Assembly (NCBI GenBank): GCA_026786225.1
Contig: JAJAYN010000554.1
Coordinates: 1 to 6,478 of the forward strand
DNA: 6,478 nt
Direction of reading: 5' to 3'
From: Burkholderiales bacterium
Lineage (GTDB): Bacteria; Pseudomonadota; Gammaproteobacteria; Burkholderiales; Usitatibacteraceae
Shown: in pieces, positions 1 to 6,319 of the stretch
Layout of the letters: each line of letters opens with the position of its first letter
Numbering within the stretch: position 1 is the first letter of the stretch
Program-made: the position numbers and the translations under genes
Notes under the pieces: generated by a model
What the model was told of the DNA's origin: nothing
The model's input: only the letters and a program-made list of their open reading frames with translations
The model's database searches: none

Positions 1-749
1 CGGGTGAAGTGCTGGTCGGCACCGAACTCGCGCGCGACCTGGGGGCCAACGTTGGCGACCGCATCACAATTTCAAATGGCAGCGCGGGAGCCAATGATGG
101 GGATCGTTTCCAGATTGTCGGTACGCTTGATCTGGGTAACCGCGATCTGAGCCGCCGCGCGGTGTATCTGCCGCTGCACGTGGCGCAGAGCTTTCTCGGC
201 CTGCCCGGTGGTGTGACCTCGATTGATTTGCGCGTTCGCGACGTGTTCGATGCCGAGGCCATCGCCAGAAACGTATCGCGAGTGACCCCGCTGACGGTCG
301 AGAGCTGGATGAGCAGCAACAGCCAACTGTTGAGCGCGCTCAACGCGCAGTCAGCCTCGACCGCCACCATTCGCGTCTTCGTATCCATCGTGGTGATGCT
401 GGGGATCGCCAGCGTACTGGTGGTTGCTGTCGTGCAAAAGACCCGGGAGATCGGCATCCTGCGGGCCATGGGTGCCTCACGCGGGCAGATGATGCGGGTG
501 TTTCTGTTGCAGGGATCGCTGGTGGGCCTGGTGGGCTCGATACTAGGCGCGCTCTTGTCGATGTTGATGGCGTTTCTGTTTTCCACGCTGGTGCGCGGCG
601 CCGATGGCAACGCGCTATTCCCTATCGTCGTAACGTGGCCGCTATTGCTCGTCGCTTGCATCACGGCCAGCATTTGCGGCGTGCTCGCCGCGATTGCCCC
701 AGCCCGGCGCGCAGCGCGGCTGGACCCTGCGCTGGCGATGCGGGCATGA
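1..749 (+). CDS. ABC transporter permease, FtsX/MacB/LolC type (5'-partial)
   Basis: This is the C-terminal part of an inner-membrane ABC permease; the frame is open through the left edge, so the true start lies outside. Counting from the Val codon at 9, the first ~115 residues look like the end of a periplasmic (MacB-PCD-like) domain, with the GTELARDLGANVGD stretch typical of the family. Three hydrophobic segments follow at about 121-141, 167-193 and 212-231. The cytoplasmic loop between the first two (about 142-165) holds the family signature KTREIGILRAMGASRGQMM, which contacts the ATPase. The C-terminus (PARRAARLDPALAMRA) is the usual FtsX-family ending. It overlaps the downstream ATPase gene by 4 bases, so the two should form one transporter. 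The family moves lipoproteins (LolCE), antibiotics (MacB) or other hydrophobic cargo mechanically from the inner membrane. Cargo cannot be decided here, and the ending is less like LolC/E than the ATPase is like LolD. Confidence 0.9.
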   Translation, partial: GEVLVGTELARDLGANVGDRITISNGSAGANDGDRFQIVGTLDLGNRDLSRRAVYLPLHVAQSFLGLPGGVTSIDLRVRDVFDAEAIARNVSRVTPLTVESWMSSNSQLLSALNAQSASTATIRVFVSIVVMLGIASVLVVAVVQKTREIGILRAMGASRGQMMRVFLLQGSLVGLVGSILGALLSMLMAFLFSTLVRGADGNALFPIVVTWPLLLVACITASICGVLAAIAPARRAARLDPALAMRA

Positions 750-1453
750 CAGCGCCGCCCGGGAATGTATTGCGGCTTGCAGGCATCCACAAGTCATACA
801 ACATCGGTAAGCCCGTCGAAGCGGAAATTCTGCACGGCATTGATTTGACCGTTGCCAATGGCGAATTCACCGCGCTGATCGGGCCGTCTGGCTCTGGCAA
901 AAGCACGTTGCTCAATATCATCGGATTGCTCGAAGCGCCAACCGCCGGTACCGTCGAAATTGCCGGTAAAGCGGTGAGTTACAACGACGACGACAATCTG
1001 ACGCGACTGCGAGCGGCGAGCCTCGGTTTCGTGTTCCAGTTTCATCACCTGTTACCGGCCTTCAGCGCGCTGGAAAATGTGCTGATGCCGCAGTTGGTCA
1101 ACGGTCAGGGCAGCACCGCCGAAACGCGCGCGCATGCGCTGGCGTTGTTGGCGTCCGTCGGCCTCGCGGACGCTGAAAACAAGAAGCCGTCGGAACTCTC
1201 GGGTGGCATGCAGCAGCGCGTCGCCATCGCCCGTGCACTGTCGATGAAGCCCGCGCTGGTGCTGGCCGATGAGCCGACGGGCAATCTCGACACCAAAACA
1301 GCGGCAGACATTTTTGTCATGCTGCGCAAATTCAATCAGGATTTTGGCACCTCATTTCTGATCGTGACCCATGACGCGCATCTGGCCGGCACCTGTGATC
1401 GTCAGGTCACGCTTGCCGACGGACAGATTGTTGCGGATAAACGCGGCGCTTGA
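746..1453 (+). CDS. ABC transporter ATP-binding protein, LolD-like
   Basis: A 235-aa cytoplasmic ATPase that should power the upstream permease. Its nucleotide-binding elements are all present and in order: Walker A GPSGSGKST (46-54), Q-loop Gln98, signature LSGGMQQR (151-158), Walker B LVLADEP with catalytic Glu176, D-loop NLD (180-182) and H-loop His209. The stretch FQFHHLLPAFSALENVLMP around the Q-loop closely resembles LolD of the lipoprotein-releasing system, and the length fits (LolD is about 230 aa). I chose the ATG at 746 because it overlaps the permease stop as ATGA, which indicates translational coupling, and because the family homology begins about ten residues later. A longer frame open from 635 would run through the permease gene and is not credible. 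A LolD role is possible, but paralogous efflux ATPases of the MacB/LolD group look very similar, so no symbol is given. Confidence 0.93.
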   Translation: MTAPPGNVLRLAGIHKSYNIGKPVEAEILHGIDLTVANGEFTALIGPSGSGKSTLLNIIGLLEAPTAGTVEIAGKAVSYNDDDNLTRLRAASLGFVFQFHHLLPAFSALENVLMPQLVNGQGSTAETRAHALALLASVGLADAENKKPSELSGGMQQRVAIARALSMKPALVLADEPTGNLDTKTAADIFVMLRKFNQDFGTSFLIVTHDAHLAGTCDRQVTLADGQIVADKRGA

Positions 1454-1590
1454 GGCGCAGACAAGAGGAAGATAAAAGGGTTAGTGTGATTTGTTTCGTC
1501 GTCCTGCAAAACAAAACACACCCCGTTTTGATTCCACTCGCGCACCGCAACGAACTGCTTATTGCCGAACATGACGCAGCCCGATGCGAG

Positions 1591-1596
1591 GATAAT
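1591..1596 (+). promoter_or_regulatory. Possible -10 element upstream of the deacetylase gene
   Basis: GATAAT matches the sigma-70 -10 consensus at five of six positions and lies 20 bases before the ATG at 1617. It would give a short leader of about 14 bases. No good -35 hexamer sits 16-18 bases upstream; the nearest, ATGACG at 1571-1576, leaves a spacer of only 14. The 163-base gap 1454-1616 also holds a weak A/T-rich inverted repeat (CAAAAC at 1512-1517 with GTTTTG at 1525-1530) and no clear terminator for the ABC genes. Promoter identity is therefore only a suggestion from position and composition. Confidence 0.25.
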
Positions 1597-1616
1597 CGAG
1601 ACACTCAACCCGCCAA

Positions 1617-2552
1617 ATGTCCCTCACCGCCTACATCACACATCCGTCCTTTCTCAAACACGAGATGGGCGAGGGTCATCCGGAATGTCCTTCGCGCCTG
1701 GACGCGATCAATGATCACCTGCTGACGCAAGGCTATCTCGATTTTCTGGTGCCGTATACCGCACCGGAAGCCACCCGGGAACAATTATTGCGCGCGCATA
1801 CCGCGCATTACCTCGCGGAAATCGAGAATCTCGCGCCAGCCACCGGCTATCAACAAGTGGACCCCGACACGCGCATGAATCCGGATTCGCTGACGGCCGC
1901 CCGCCACGCAGCGGGTGCTACGGTACAAGCCACGGACCTGATCATGTCGGGCCAGGTGACGCGTGCTTTCTGTGCTGTGCGTCCGCCCGGCCACCACGCC
2001 GAGCGCGATGCGGCGATGGGCTTCTGTTTTTTCAATAATGTTGCCGTCGGCATTCGGCACGCGCAGCGGCATCACGGCATTTCCCGCGTGGCGCTGGTCG
2101 ACTTCGATGTGCATCATGGCAACGGCAGCGAAGATATTTTGGCAGGTGATGAACAGGTGCTGATGGTATCGACGTTTCAGCATCCGCTCTATCCGTATCT
2201 GGGCGAAATTCCCAAGGGCGCCAATATGGTGAACGTGCCACTGGCGCCACGCACCTATGGCGACGCAATGAGGAAAGTCGTGGATGAGCGCTGGTTACCG
2301 GCGCTGGACGCATTTCGTCCAGAGATCATGTTCATCTCTGCCGGTTTCGACGCGCACCGCGACGACGACATGGGTAACCTCGGCTGGGTGGAAGCCGACT
2401 ATGCGTGGATGACGGCACGGCTGGTCGAAGTAGCCGAACGGCATGCGCAAGGTCGAATTGTTTCGGTACTTGAAGGCGGCTATGCGTTACCGGCATTAGC
2501 GCGTAGCGTGGGTGCGCATGTCGGCGTCATGCTGGGTGCGATTGACGCCTGA
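1617..2552 (+). CDS. Histone deacetylase-family (AcuC/HDAC-like) Zn-dependent deacylase
   Basis: A 311-aa cytoplasmic amidohydrolase expected to remove acetyl or other acyl groups from lysine side chains, or possibly from acetylpolyamines. The arginase/deacetylase fold covers the whole chain. Visible hallmarks are the N-terminal MGEGHPECPSRL (17-28), RPPGHH (122-127) with the catalytic His126/His127 pair, and VDFDVHHGNG (161-170), which supplies Zn ligands Asp164 and His166. SAGFDAHRDD (241-250) supplies the third ligand Asp245, and LEGGY (285-289) supplies the transition-state Tyr289. All expected catalytic residues are intact. The ATG at 1617 begins the homology directly (ITHP at 7-10), although no strong Shine-Dalgarno precedes it. 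The next gene, an acetyltransferase fusion, starts 14 bases after the stop, which strongly suggests that proteins acetylated by that enzyme are substrates. Bacillus AcuC, which reactivates acetyl-CoA synthetase, is the closest functional precedent. Substrate specificity cannot be read from the sequence. Confidence 0.93.
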   Translation: MSLTAYITHPSFLKHEMGEGHPECPSRLDAINDHLLTQGYLDFLVPYTAPEATREQLLRAHTAHYLAEIENLAPATGYQQVDPDTRMNPDSLTAARHAAGATVQATDLIMSGQVTRAFCAVRPPGHHAERDAAMGFCFFNNVAVGIRHAQRHHGISRVALVDFDVHHGNGSEDILAGDEQVLMVSTFQHPLYPYLGEIPKGANMVNVPLAPRTYGDAMRKVVDERWLPALDAFRPEIMFISAGFDAHRDDDMGNLGWVEADYAWMTARLVEVAERHAQGRIVSVLEGGYALPALARSVGAHVGVMLGAIDA

Positions 2553-2566
2553 GAGCAGATTGACCT

Positions 2567-5206
2567 GTGAACCCCCACTACCTCGCCCCGCTTTTCGATC
2601 CGAAATCGCTGCTCGTCTATCTACCCGCAGCCGGCGTGTCGTCGATTGCGGATTTGCTGAGAGCCTCGCTGGCCGAAAGCGCCTTCAGCGGTGAGATGAC
2701 GTGGCTCGAACTTGCCGATGGATTTCCCGCCCTCACCGGAACGCCGCGCGCGAGCCTTGCACTCATCGCTGTTCCGGGCACCGGCGCGGTGCAGGCACTT
2801 GAACACGCCGCCGCTGCGCGGGTGCGTACGGCGATTCTCTACGAGCCAGATGAAACCCACATCGCCGAATTGGCGGCGGTTGCGACGAAGCACGGCATTC
2901 ACCTGCTGGGCCCCGGTTCATCGGGTTTGCAGCGTCCGCATCTAAAGCTAAATGCCTGCATCGCCGGAACGCTGCAACGCGCAGGCAGCTTGGCACTGGT
3001 CTCGCAGTCGGGGGCATTGACGGCGGCCATGCTCGACTGGGCCGAGTCAAACGGGGTACGGTTCTCGGCGGTGGTCGCCACCGGTCGCTCGGCGGTACTT
3101 GATCTGGCCGATATTCTCGATTTCCTCGCGCAGGATGGTCGCACCCAAAGCATCATCGTCTACATGGAGGGCATTCGTAGCGCGCGTCGTTTCATGAGCG
3201 CATTGCGCGCCGCATCGCGGGCAAAGCCGGTGATCGTACTCAAGGCCGGGCGCCGCGATCGCGGTCGGCATGCGGCGCTGACCCACTCAGGTACGATGGT
3301 CGGTGGCGACGATGTGTTCGATGCCGCCTTAAAGCGCGCCGGTGCCGTACGCGTCGACAGTTTCGTACAACTTTTTTCGGCGGCCAAATGCCTGGCAGGG
3401 CGCTATCGGCCAACCGGCAACCGCCTCGGCGTGATCGGCAACGGTGGCGGACCTGGCGTGCTGGCTGCAGACCATGCATTTTTGCGCGGCATCGATATTC
3501 CGTCTCTGTCAATCGCGACGGTGGCGCAAATGAGAACGAAGTTGCCGCTTGCGCCGTCCTTGGAAAACCCGGTCGATATCGGCGAGCACGCCACGGCGGA
3601 AGATTTTGTCGCGGCGGTGGAAACATTGGCGGCCTCGCCTGACGTTGATGGTGTGTTAGTGGTGATGACGCCGAAGCCGGGAATCGATACCGAGGCCATC
3701 GCGCGCGCGGCCACCGCCGCGCTGCCCGCCGTAAGGAAACCGCTCATTGGCTGCTGGATGGGCGAGACCCGCCTGCGAGAGACGCGCCTGCGGGTCAGTG
3801 AAGCAGGGTTGCCGGTCTTCCGCCTCCCTGAGGCTGCCGTGGATGCGTTTGCGAATATCGCCGCCTTCTACCGCAATCAACAAAACCTGATGCAGACACC
3901 GCCGCCACTGAATGTCGGCGGCGCAGAAGACGCGCCGGATGTGGCGCGCGCACGCGCTCTGTTTGATGCTGTGCTGGCGGCGGGCCGTGAAGTGCTCACC
4001 GAAACCGAGTCGAAAGAACTGCTGAGCGCGTTTCGAATTCCCGTCACGCCCACTGAAGTTGCAAAGTCTGCTGATGAGGCTGTGGCGATCGCGCAACGAT
4101 TCGGTTTTCCGGTGGTGATCAAGGTCAGTTCAAGGGACATCGCCCACAAGTCGGACGTCGGCGGTGTGATGCTGAATGTGCGCACGCCGCAGCAGGTGCG
4201 CACCGTTTTCACGGACATGACCGAAGAAGCTGCCCGGCGCGCGCCGGACGCGAAGATTGAAGGCGTGTCAGTTCAGCCGATGGTGGTCAAGCGCCACGGA
4301 CGAGAGCTTTATGTGGGAATGGCCACCGATGAATTGTTCGGGCCGGTGATTTCGTTCGGCGCGGGCGGCACCCTGATTGAAGTGATCGACGACCGCACGG
4401 TGGCACTCCCGCCGATTAACCTGTTCCTGGCGCGGCGCATGATCGAGCGGGCGCGCTCCGCCGCCGTGCTTAGTGAATGGCGAGGCATGCCAAAGATTCA
4501 GATCGAAGCGCTGGAATATCTGCTGCTGCGCGTCTCGGAAATGATCTGCGAGATTCCCCAGTTGCGGGAGCTCGACATCAATCCGGTGATTATCGATGAG
4601 TTCGGCGCTGCGGTCGTGGACGCACGCGCCGTCGTACGAAAAGTGACAAGCGATACGCCTTACGCGCATCTCGCCATCCTGCCCTATCCCAATAAACTGG
4701 CCCGGGAATTCGCTACCCGCAGCGGCGTCCATTGCGAGCTGCGCGCGATTCGACCCGAGGACGCCGACGCCTTGCAGCGGTTTGTCCGCGAGCTATCGGA
4801 AGAGTCTCGCTATTTTCGGTTCCTGTCGACGATGGCCGAACTTTCGCCGACGATGCTGGCGCGCTTTACGCAGGTCGACTACGACCGCGAGATGGCAATT
4901 GTCGCCGTGGTTCCAGAAGCACATGGACATGAACGCATCATCGGCGTCGCACGCTATCTGCTCAATCCCGATGCCGTCACGGCCGAATTTGCACTGGCGG
5001 TGGCTGACGAATTTCAAGGCCAGGGTATCGGCTCGGCATTGATGAAGCGCATTGCCACGATTGCGCGCGATCGCGGGCTCAAAGCGGTGATTGGCCTGGT
5101 GCTCGGTAACAATCGCGACATGCTGGGGTTGATGCAAAGCCTGGGATTTGTCGAGGAGGTCGATCCTGATGATGCGGAGTTGCGACGGGTGGTAATGCAG
5201 CTTTAG
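2567..5206 (+). CDS. Acyl-CoA synthetase-like/GNAT fusion, Pat-type protein lysine acetyltransferase
   Basis: An 879-aa fusion, close in length to Salmonella Pat and E. coli PatZ. Domains in order: a CoA-binding Rossmann-like domain (about 8-130) with a degenerate glycine loop (LLVYLPAAG) and GPGSSG in place of the usual GPNC.G; a succinyl-CoA synthetase-like domain (about 140-275, starting SLALVSQSGAL); a second ligase-like domain (about 285-435); an ATP-grasp domain (about 465-695) with VVIKVSS and HKSDVGGV (527-534); and a GNAT domain (about 722-879). The GNAT acetyl-CoA loop is QGQGIGSA (817-824), and Glu807 in AEFAL is the likely general base. His240 in THSG sits where ADP-forming synthetases carry the phospho-histidine. 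Pat enzymes acetylate and inactivate AMP-forming acyl-CoA synthetases; that role here is inferred from architecture. The GTG start at 2567 lies 14 bases after the deacetylase stop, behind a modest GAGAG, and homology begins within ten residues. Confidence 0.92.
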   Translation: MNPHYLAPLFDPKSLLVYLPAAGVSSIADLLRASLAESAFSGEMTWLELADGFPALTGTPRASLALIAVPGTGAVQALEHAAAARVRTAILYEPDETHIAELAAVATKHGIHLLGPGSSGLQRPHLKLNACIAGTLQRAGSLALVSQSGALTAAMLDWAESNGVRFSAVVATGRSAVLDLADILDFLAQDGRTQSIIVYMEGIRSARRFMSALRAASRAKPVIVLKAGRRDRGRHAALTHSGTMVGGDDVFDAALKRAGAVRVDSFVQLFSAAKCLAGRYRPTGNRLGVIGNGGGPGVLAADHAFLRGIDIPSLSIATVAQMRTKLPLAPSLENPVDIGEHATAEDFVAAVETLAASPDVDGVLVVMTPKPGIDTEAIARAATAALPAVRKPLIGCWMGETRLRETRLRVSEAGLPVFRLPEAAVDAFANIAAFYRNQQNLMQTPPPLNVGGAEDAPDVARARALFDAVLAAGREVLTETESKELLSAFRIPVTPTEVAKSADEAVAIAQRFGFPVVIKVSSRDIAHKSDVGGVMLNVRTPQQVRTVFTDMTEEAARRAPDAKIEGVSVQPMVVKRHGRELYVGMATDELFGPVISFGAGGTLIEVIDDRTVALPPINLFLARRMIERARSAAVLSEWRGMPKIQIEALEYLLLRVSEMICEIPQLRELDINPVIIDEFGAAVVDARAVVRKVTSDTPYAHLAILPYPNKLAREFATRSGVHCELRAIRPEDADALQRFVRELSEESRYFRFLSTMAELSPTMLARFTQVDYDREMAIVAVVPEAHGHERIIGVARYLLNPDAVTAEFALAVADEFQGQGIGSALMKRIATIARDRGLKAVIGLVLGNNRDMLGLMQSLGFVEEVDPDDAELRRVVMQL

Positions 5207-5208
5207 GA

Positions 5209-5230
5209 AGCGCGTACGCTGAGTCGCGCT
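5209..5230 (+). terminator. Weak terminator-like hairpin after the acetyltransferase gene
   Basis: AGCGCG (5209-5214) pairs perfectly with CGCGCT (5225-5230) around a 10-base loop, beginning two bases after the stop codon. Only a short TTT follows at 5233-5235, so this is not a textbook intrinsic terminator. The loop side also contains the palindrome GCGTACGC (5212-5219), an alternative fold. Position suggests a role in ending or stabilising the upstream mRNA. Confidence 0.3.
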
Positions 5231-5272
5231 GCCTTTACCATTGGCACAGTTGGCGCATGCAGTTTCCTGCGT

Positions 5273-5287
5273 CCGTAATCGTTACGG
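5273..5287. repeat. Perfect inverted repeat CCGTAA-TCG-TTACGG
   Basis: Two 6-base arms flank a 3-base centre. No T-run follows, so it is not an intrinsic terminator. It could be a protein-binding operator or a small RNA hairpin. It lies about 280 bases before the next start codon and may be chance. Confidence 0.45.
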
Positions 5288-5569
5288 CGTTGCCTGGAAA
5301 CCAAATGACACCGACCCTTGGCGTGCAAATCAGCCGACGCTGTGTGAAAACTCATCAAGAGACTTTCGGAAGAAAATTTTGGCCTCTCGGAACGAGCGGG
5401 TACTGAAATGCAGTGCCTAAAACATTAAAGGTGGATATCAACAACTCGCATTTTGATACTAGCGCAAAGATCCGCATCCACACTGGTTGGCCTGTTTCCA
5501 GCAAAATCGTGAGTTCGCATGCGGCAACATCGACCAGCCGCTTGTTTTTGACAAATAATCAGGACACCC

Positions 5570-5755
5570 ATGGATAAAGACGAACGCTGCTGCGGAAGCG
5601 GCGCCTGCATCATCAATGGCACCGGACTGTGCTGGTGTGGCCACCAGTGGAACGGCACCACCATGTGCCACCCCGAGACCACTGAGGCCCCCGAGGCCCC
5701 AAAACCAACAACACAGCCACTTCAATCGGATGCCGCGCAAAGAGAAACGCCTTGA
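5570..5755 (+). CDS. Small cysteine-rich protein of unknown function (61 aa)
   Basis: I cannot assign a function. The first 35 residues hold six cysteines (7, 8, 13, 21, 23, 33) plus His25 and His34, arranged as CCGSGAC, then CWCG, then MCHP. Trp22 and Trp27 and several glycines lie between them. This looks like a compact metal-binding (Zn or Fe-S) or disulfide-bonded knuckle. Residues 36-61 are a Pro/Thr/Glu-rich tail that is probably disordered. There is no signal peptide, which favours a cytoplasmic metal site over disulfides. The start is well supported: AGGA at 5561-5564 lies five bases before the ATG. The stop overlaps the start of the downstream membrane-protein gene as TTGA, so the two are probably co-translated and may work together. 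From memory, similar short CCGSG...CWCG proteins occur in Burkholderiales, but I cannot verify this here. Confidence 0.75.
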   Translation: MDKDERCCGSGACIINGTGLCWCGHQWNGTTMCHPETTEAPEAPKPTTQPLQSDAAQRETP

Positions 5756-6201
5756 GCATCCCGACCAATGAAGCCTTGCCCGTGCCGCACGGCGCGGCCC
5801 GTTTGGGCTACGCGGGATTGCTGCCTTTTGTTGCCTTGGCACTGGCTGCGTGGGTGGCACCCTCGGCCTACCGTGCGCAGGCAGCCCATGCCCTGTTGGC
5901 ATATGGCGCCACCATTGCCAGCTTTTTGGGCGCAATTCATTGGGGCCTTGCAATGAGAGAACAATCTACGCAGCAGCCCGGCGCGTTTGTGTGGGGCGTG
6001 ATCCCCAGCCTGGTAGCCTGGGTGGCACTGCTGCTGCCGCTCTCCCAGGGGCTGGTAACGCTGGCGTTGCTGCTTGGCATCTGCCTGGCGGTGGACCGGC
6101 GCAGCTACCCGGCTCATGGGCTCGAGAAATGGCTCACGATGCGGCTGCAGCTCACTGTGGTCGCTGCCGTTTGCCTAATTGCTGGGAGTTTGGCGGCGTG
6201 A
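5752..6201 (+). CDS. DUF3429-family multi-pass membrane protein
   Basis: A 149-aa integral inner-membrane protein of unknown biochemical role. Hydrophobic segments lie at about 18-36, 44-66, 79-97, 99-114 and 130-148, giving four or five passes. Features I associate with DUF3429 are RLGYAGLLPFVALA near the N-terminus, FLGAIHWGLAM (58-68), WGVIPSLVAW (81-90) and the late MRLQLTVVA (130-138). His63 and Trp64 within a membrane segment are notable polar and aromatic residues. The start is a TTG at 5752 that overlaps the previous stop codon as TTGA, with a weak AGAG (5741-5744) upstream, so translation probably depends on coupling to the Cys-rich gene. The nearest ATG (5768) is out of frame, and the in-frame alternatives are a TTG at 5776 and a GTG at 5782, both just before the conserved part. 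The family assignment is from motif memory and is fairly secure; the exact start is less so. Confidence 0.82.
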   Translation: MSIPTNEALPVPHGAARLGYAGLLPFVALALAAWVAPSAYRAQAAHALLAYGATIASFLGAIHWGLAMREQSTQQPGAFVWGVIPSLVAWVALLLPLSQGLVTLALLLGICLAVDRRSYPAHGLEKWLTMRLQLTVVAAVCLIAGSLAA

Positions 6202-6247
6202 TTCAATTTTTTTCAGCCGCGATTCGGAAACTTTAGCCAATCGCCCA

Positions 6248-6260
6248 CCAACCTGGTTGG
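6248..6260. repeat. Palindrome CCAACC-T-GGTTGG
   Basis: Six-base arms around a single central base, three bases before the AAGGAG sequence at 6263-6268. Such a compact palindrome suits a dimeric DNA-binding protein better than an RNA hairpin, which would need a longer loop. TTGGC in the right arm can instead pair with GCCAA at 6236-6240. Confidence 0.4.
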
Positions 6261-6277
6261 CAAAGGAGACGCATCCA

Positions 6278-6319
6278 ATGCACTTAAACCTAGAATCCTC
6301 AGTTGACCGCTTAACTTGA
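6278..6319 (+). CDS. Possible 13-codon leader peptide or uORF
   Basis: The ATG at 6278 is preceded by a strong Shine-Dalgarno sequence (AAGGAG, 6263-6268) with a nine-base spacer, better than that of most genes in the window. The frame encodes only MHLNLESSVDRLT before a TGA at 6317. A second small frame (ATG at 6336, 36 aa, hydrophobic C-terminal end, TGA at 6444-6446) starts 16 bases later with a poor TAGG signal. The peptide has no run of one amino acid that would mark a classical attenuator. It could be a leader peptide, the start of a frameshifted gene, or chance. Confidence 0.2.
   Translation: MHLNLESSVDRLT

Larger units (their letters stand above)
5207..5569. other. Intergenic region without a recognisable gene
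   Basis: This 363-base gap separates the acetylation pair from the Cys-rich/DUF3429 pair. No frame on either strand gives a convincing protein, and the middle and right parts are clearly richer in A/T than the flanking genes. It holds the weak terminator hairpin at 5209-5230, a perfect 6-bp hairpin at 5273-5287, a 7-bp hairpin with one G-T pair at 5399-5417 (loop AAATG), and the palindrome AAAATTTT at 5373-5380. A promoter for the downstream genes must lie here. The best candidate is TCGACC (5530-5535) with AATAAT (5554-5559) at an 18-base spacing, although its start point would fall almost on the ribosome binding site. No repeat, transposon end or RNA gene is visible. Confidence 0.6.

Noticed and set aside
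1450..1725. Open frame across the gap before the deacetylase gene, with a faint resemblance (CFVVLQNKTHP...RNE) to the start of NRDE-family proteins
   Set aside because: It starts at a TTG inside the ATPase stop, runs well into the deacetylase gene in another frame, and the resemblance rests on a few scattered residues with a gap. I treat it as chance or at most an undetectable remnant.
3764..3793. Tandem 15-base near-repeat encoding ETRLR-ETRLR in the acetyltransferase fusion
   Set aside because: The repeat copies differ at the third base of two codons, and as I recall the family's spacing here, the segment adds no length, so it need not be a recent duplication.
5207..5275. Minus-strand frame reading ETACANCANGKG, which looks like a CxxC cofactor-binding or HiPIP-like segment
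   Set aside because: The frame is closed by a stop a few codons upstream and has no start or flanking homology; a two-cysteine match is not enough.
5548..5553. Perfect TTGACA (-35 consensus) just before the Cys-rich gene
   Set aside because: The matching -10 would have to lie on the start codon (GATAAA at 5573-5578), which would place the transcript start inside the gene.
6166..6213. T-run of seven bases after the DUF3429 gene as an intrinsic terminator
   Set aside because: The nearest upstream pairing (GCTGCC with GGCGGC) has a long loop and ends about nine bases before the T-run, and the better stem places the T-run in its loop.
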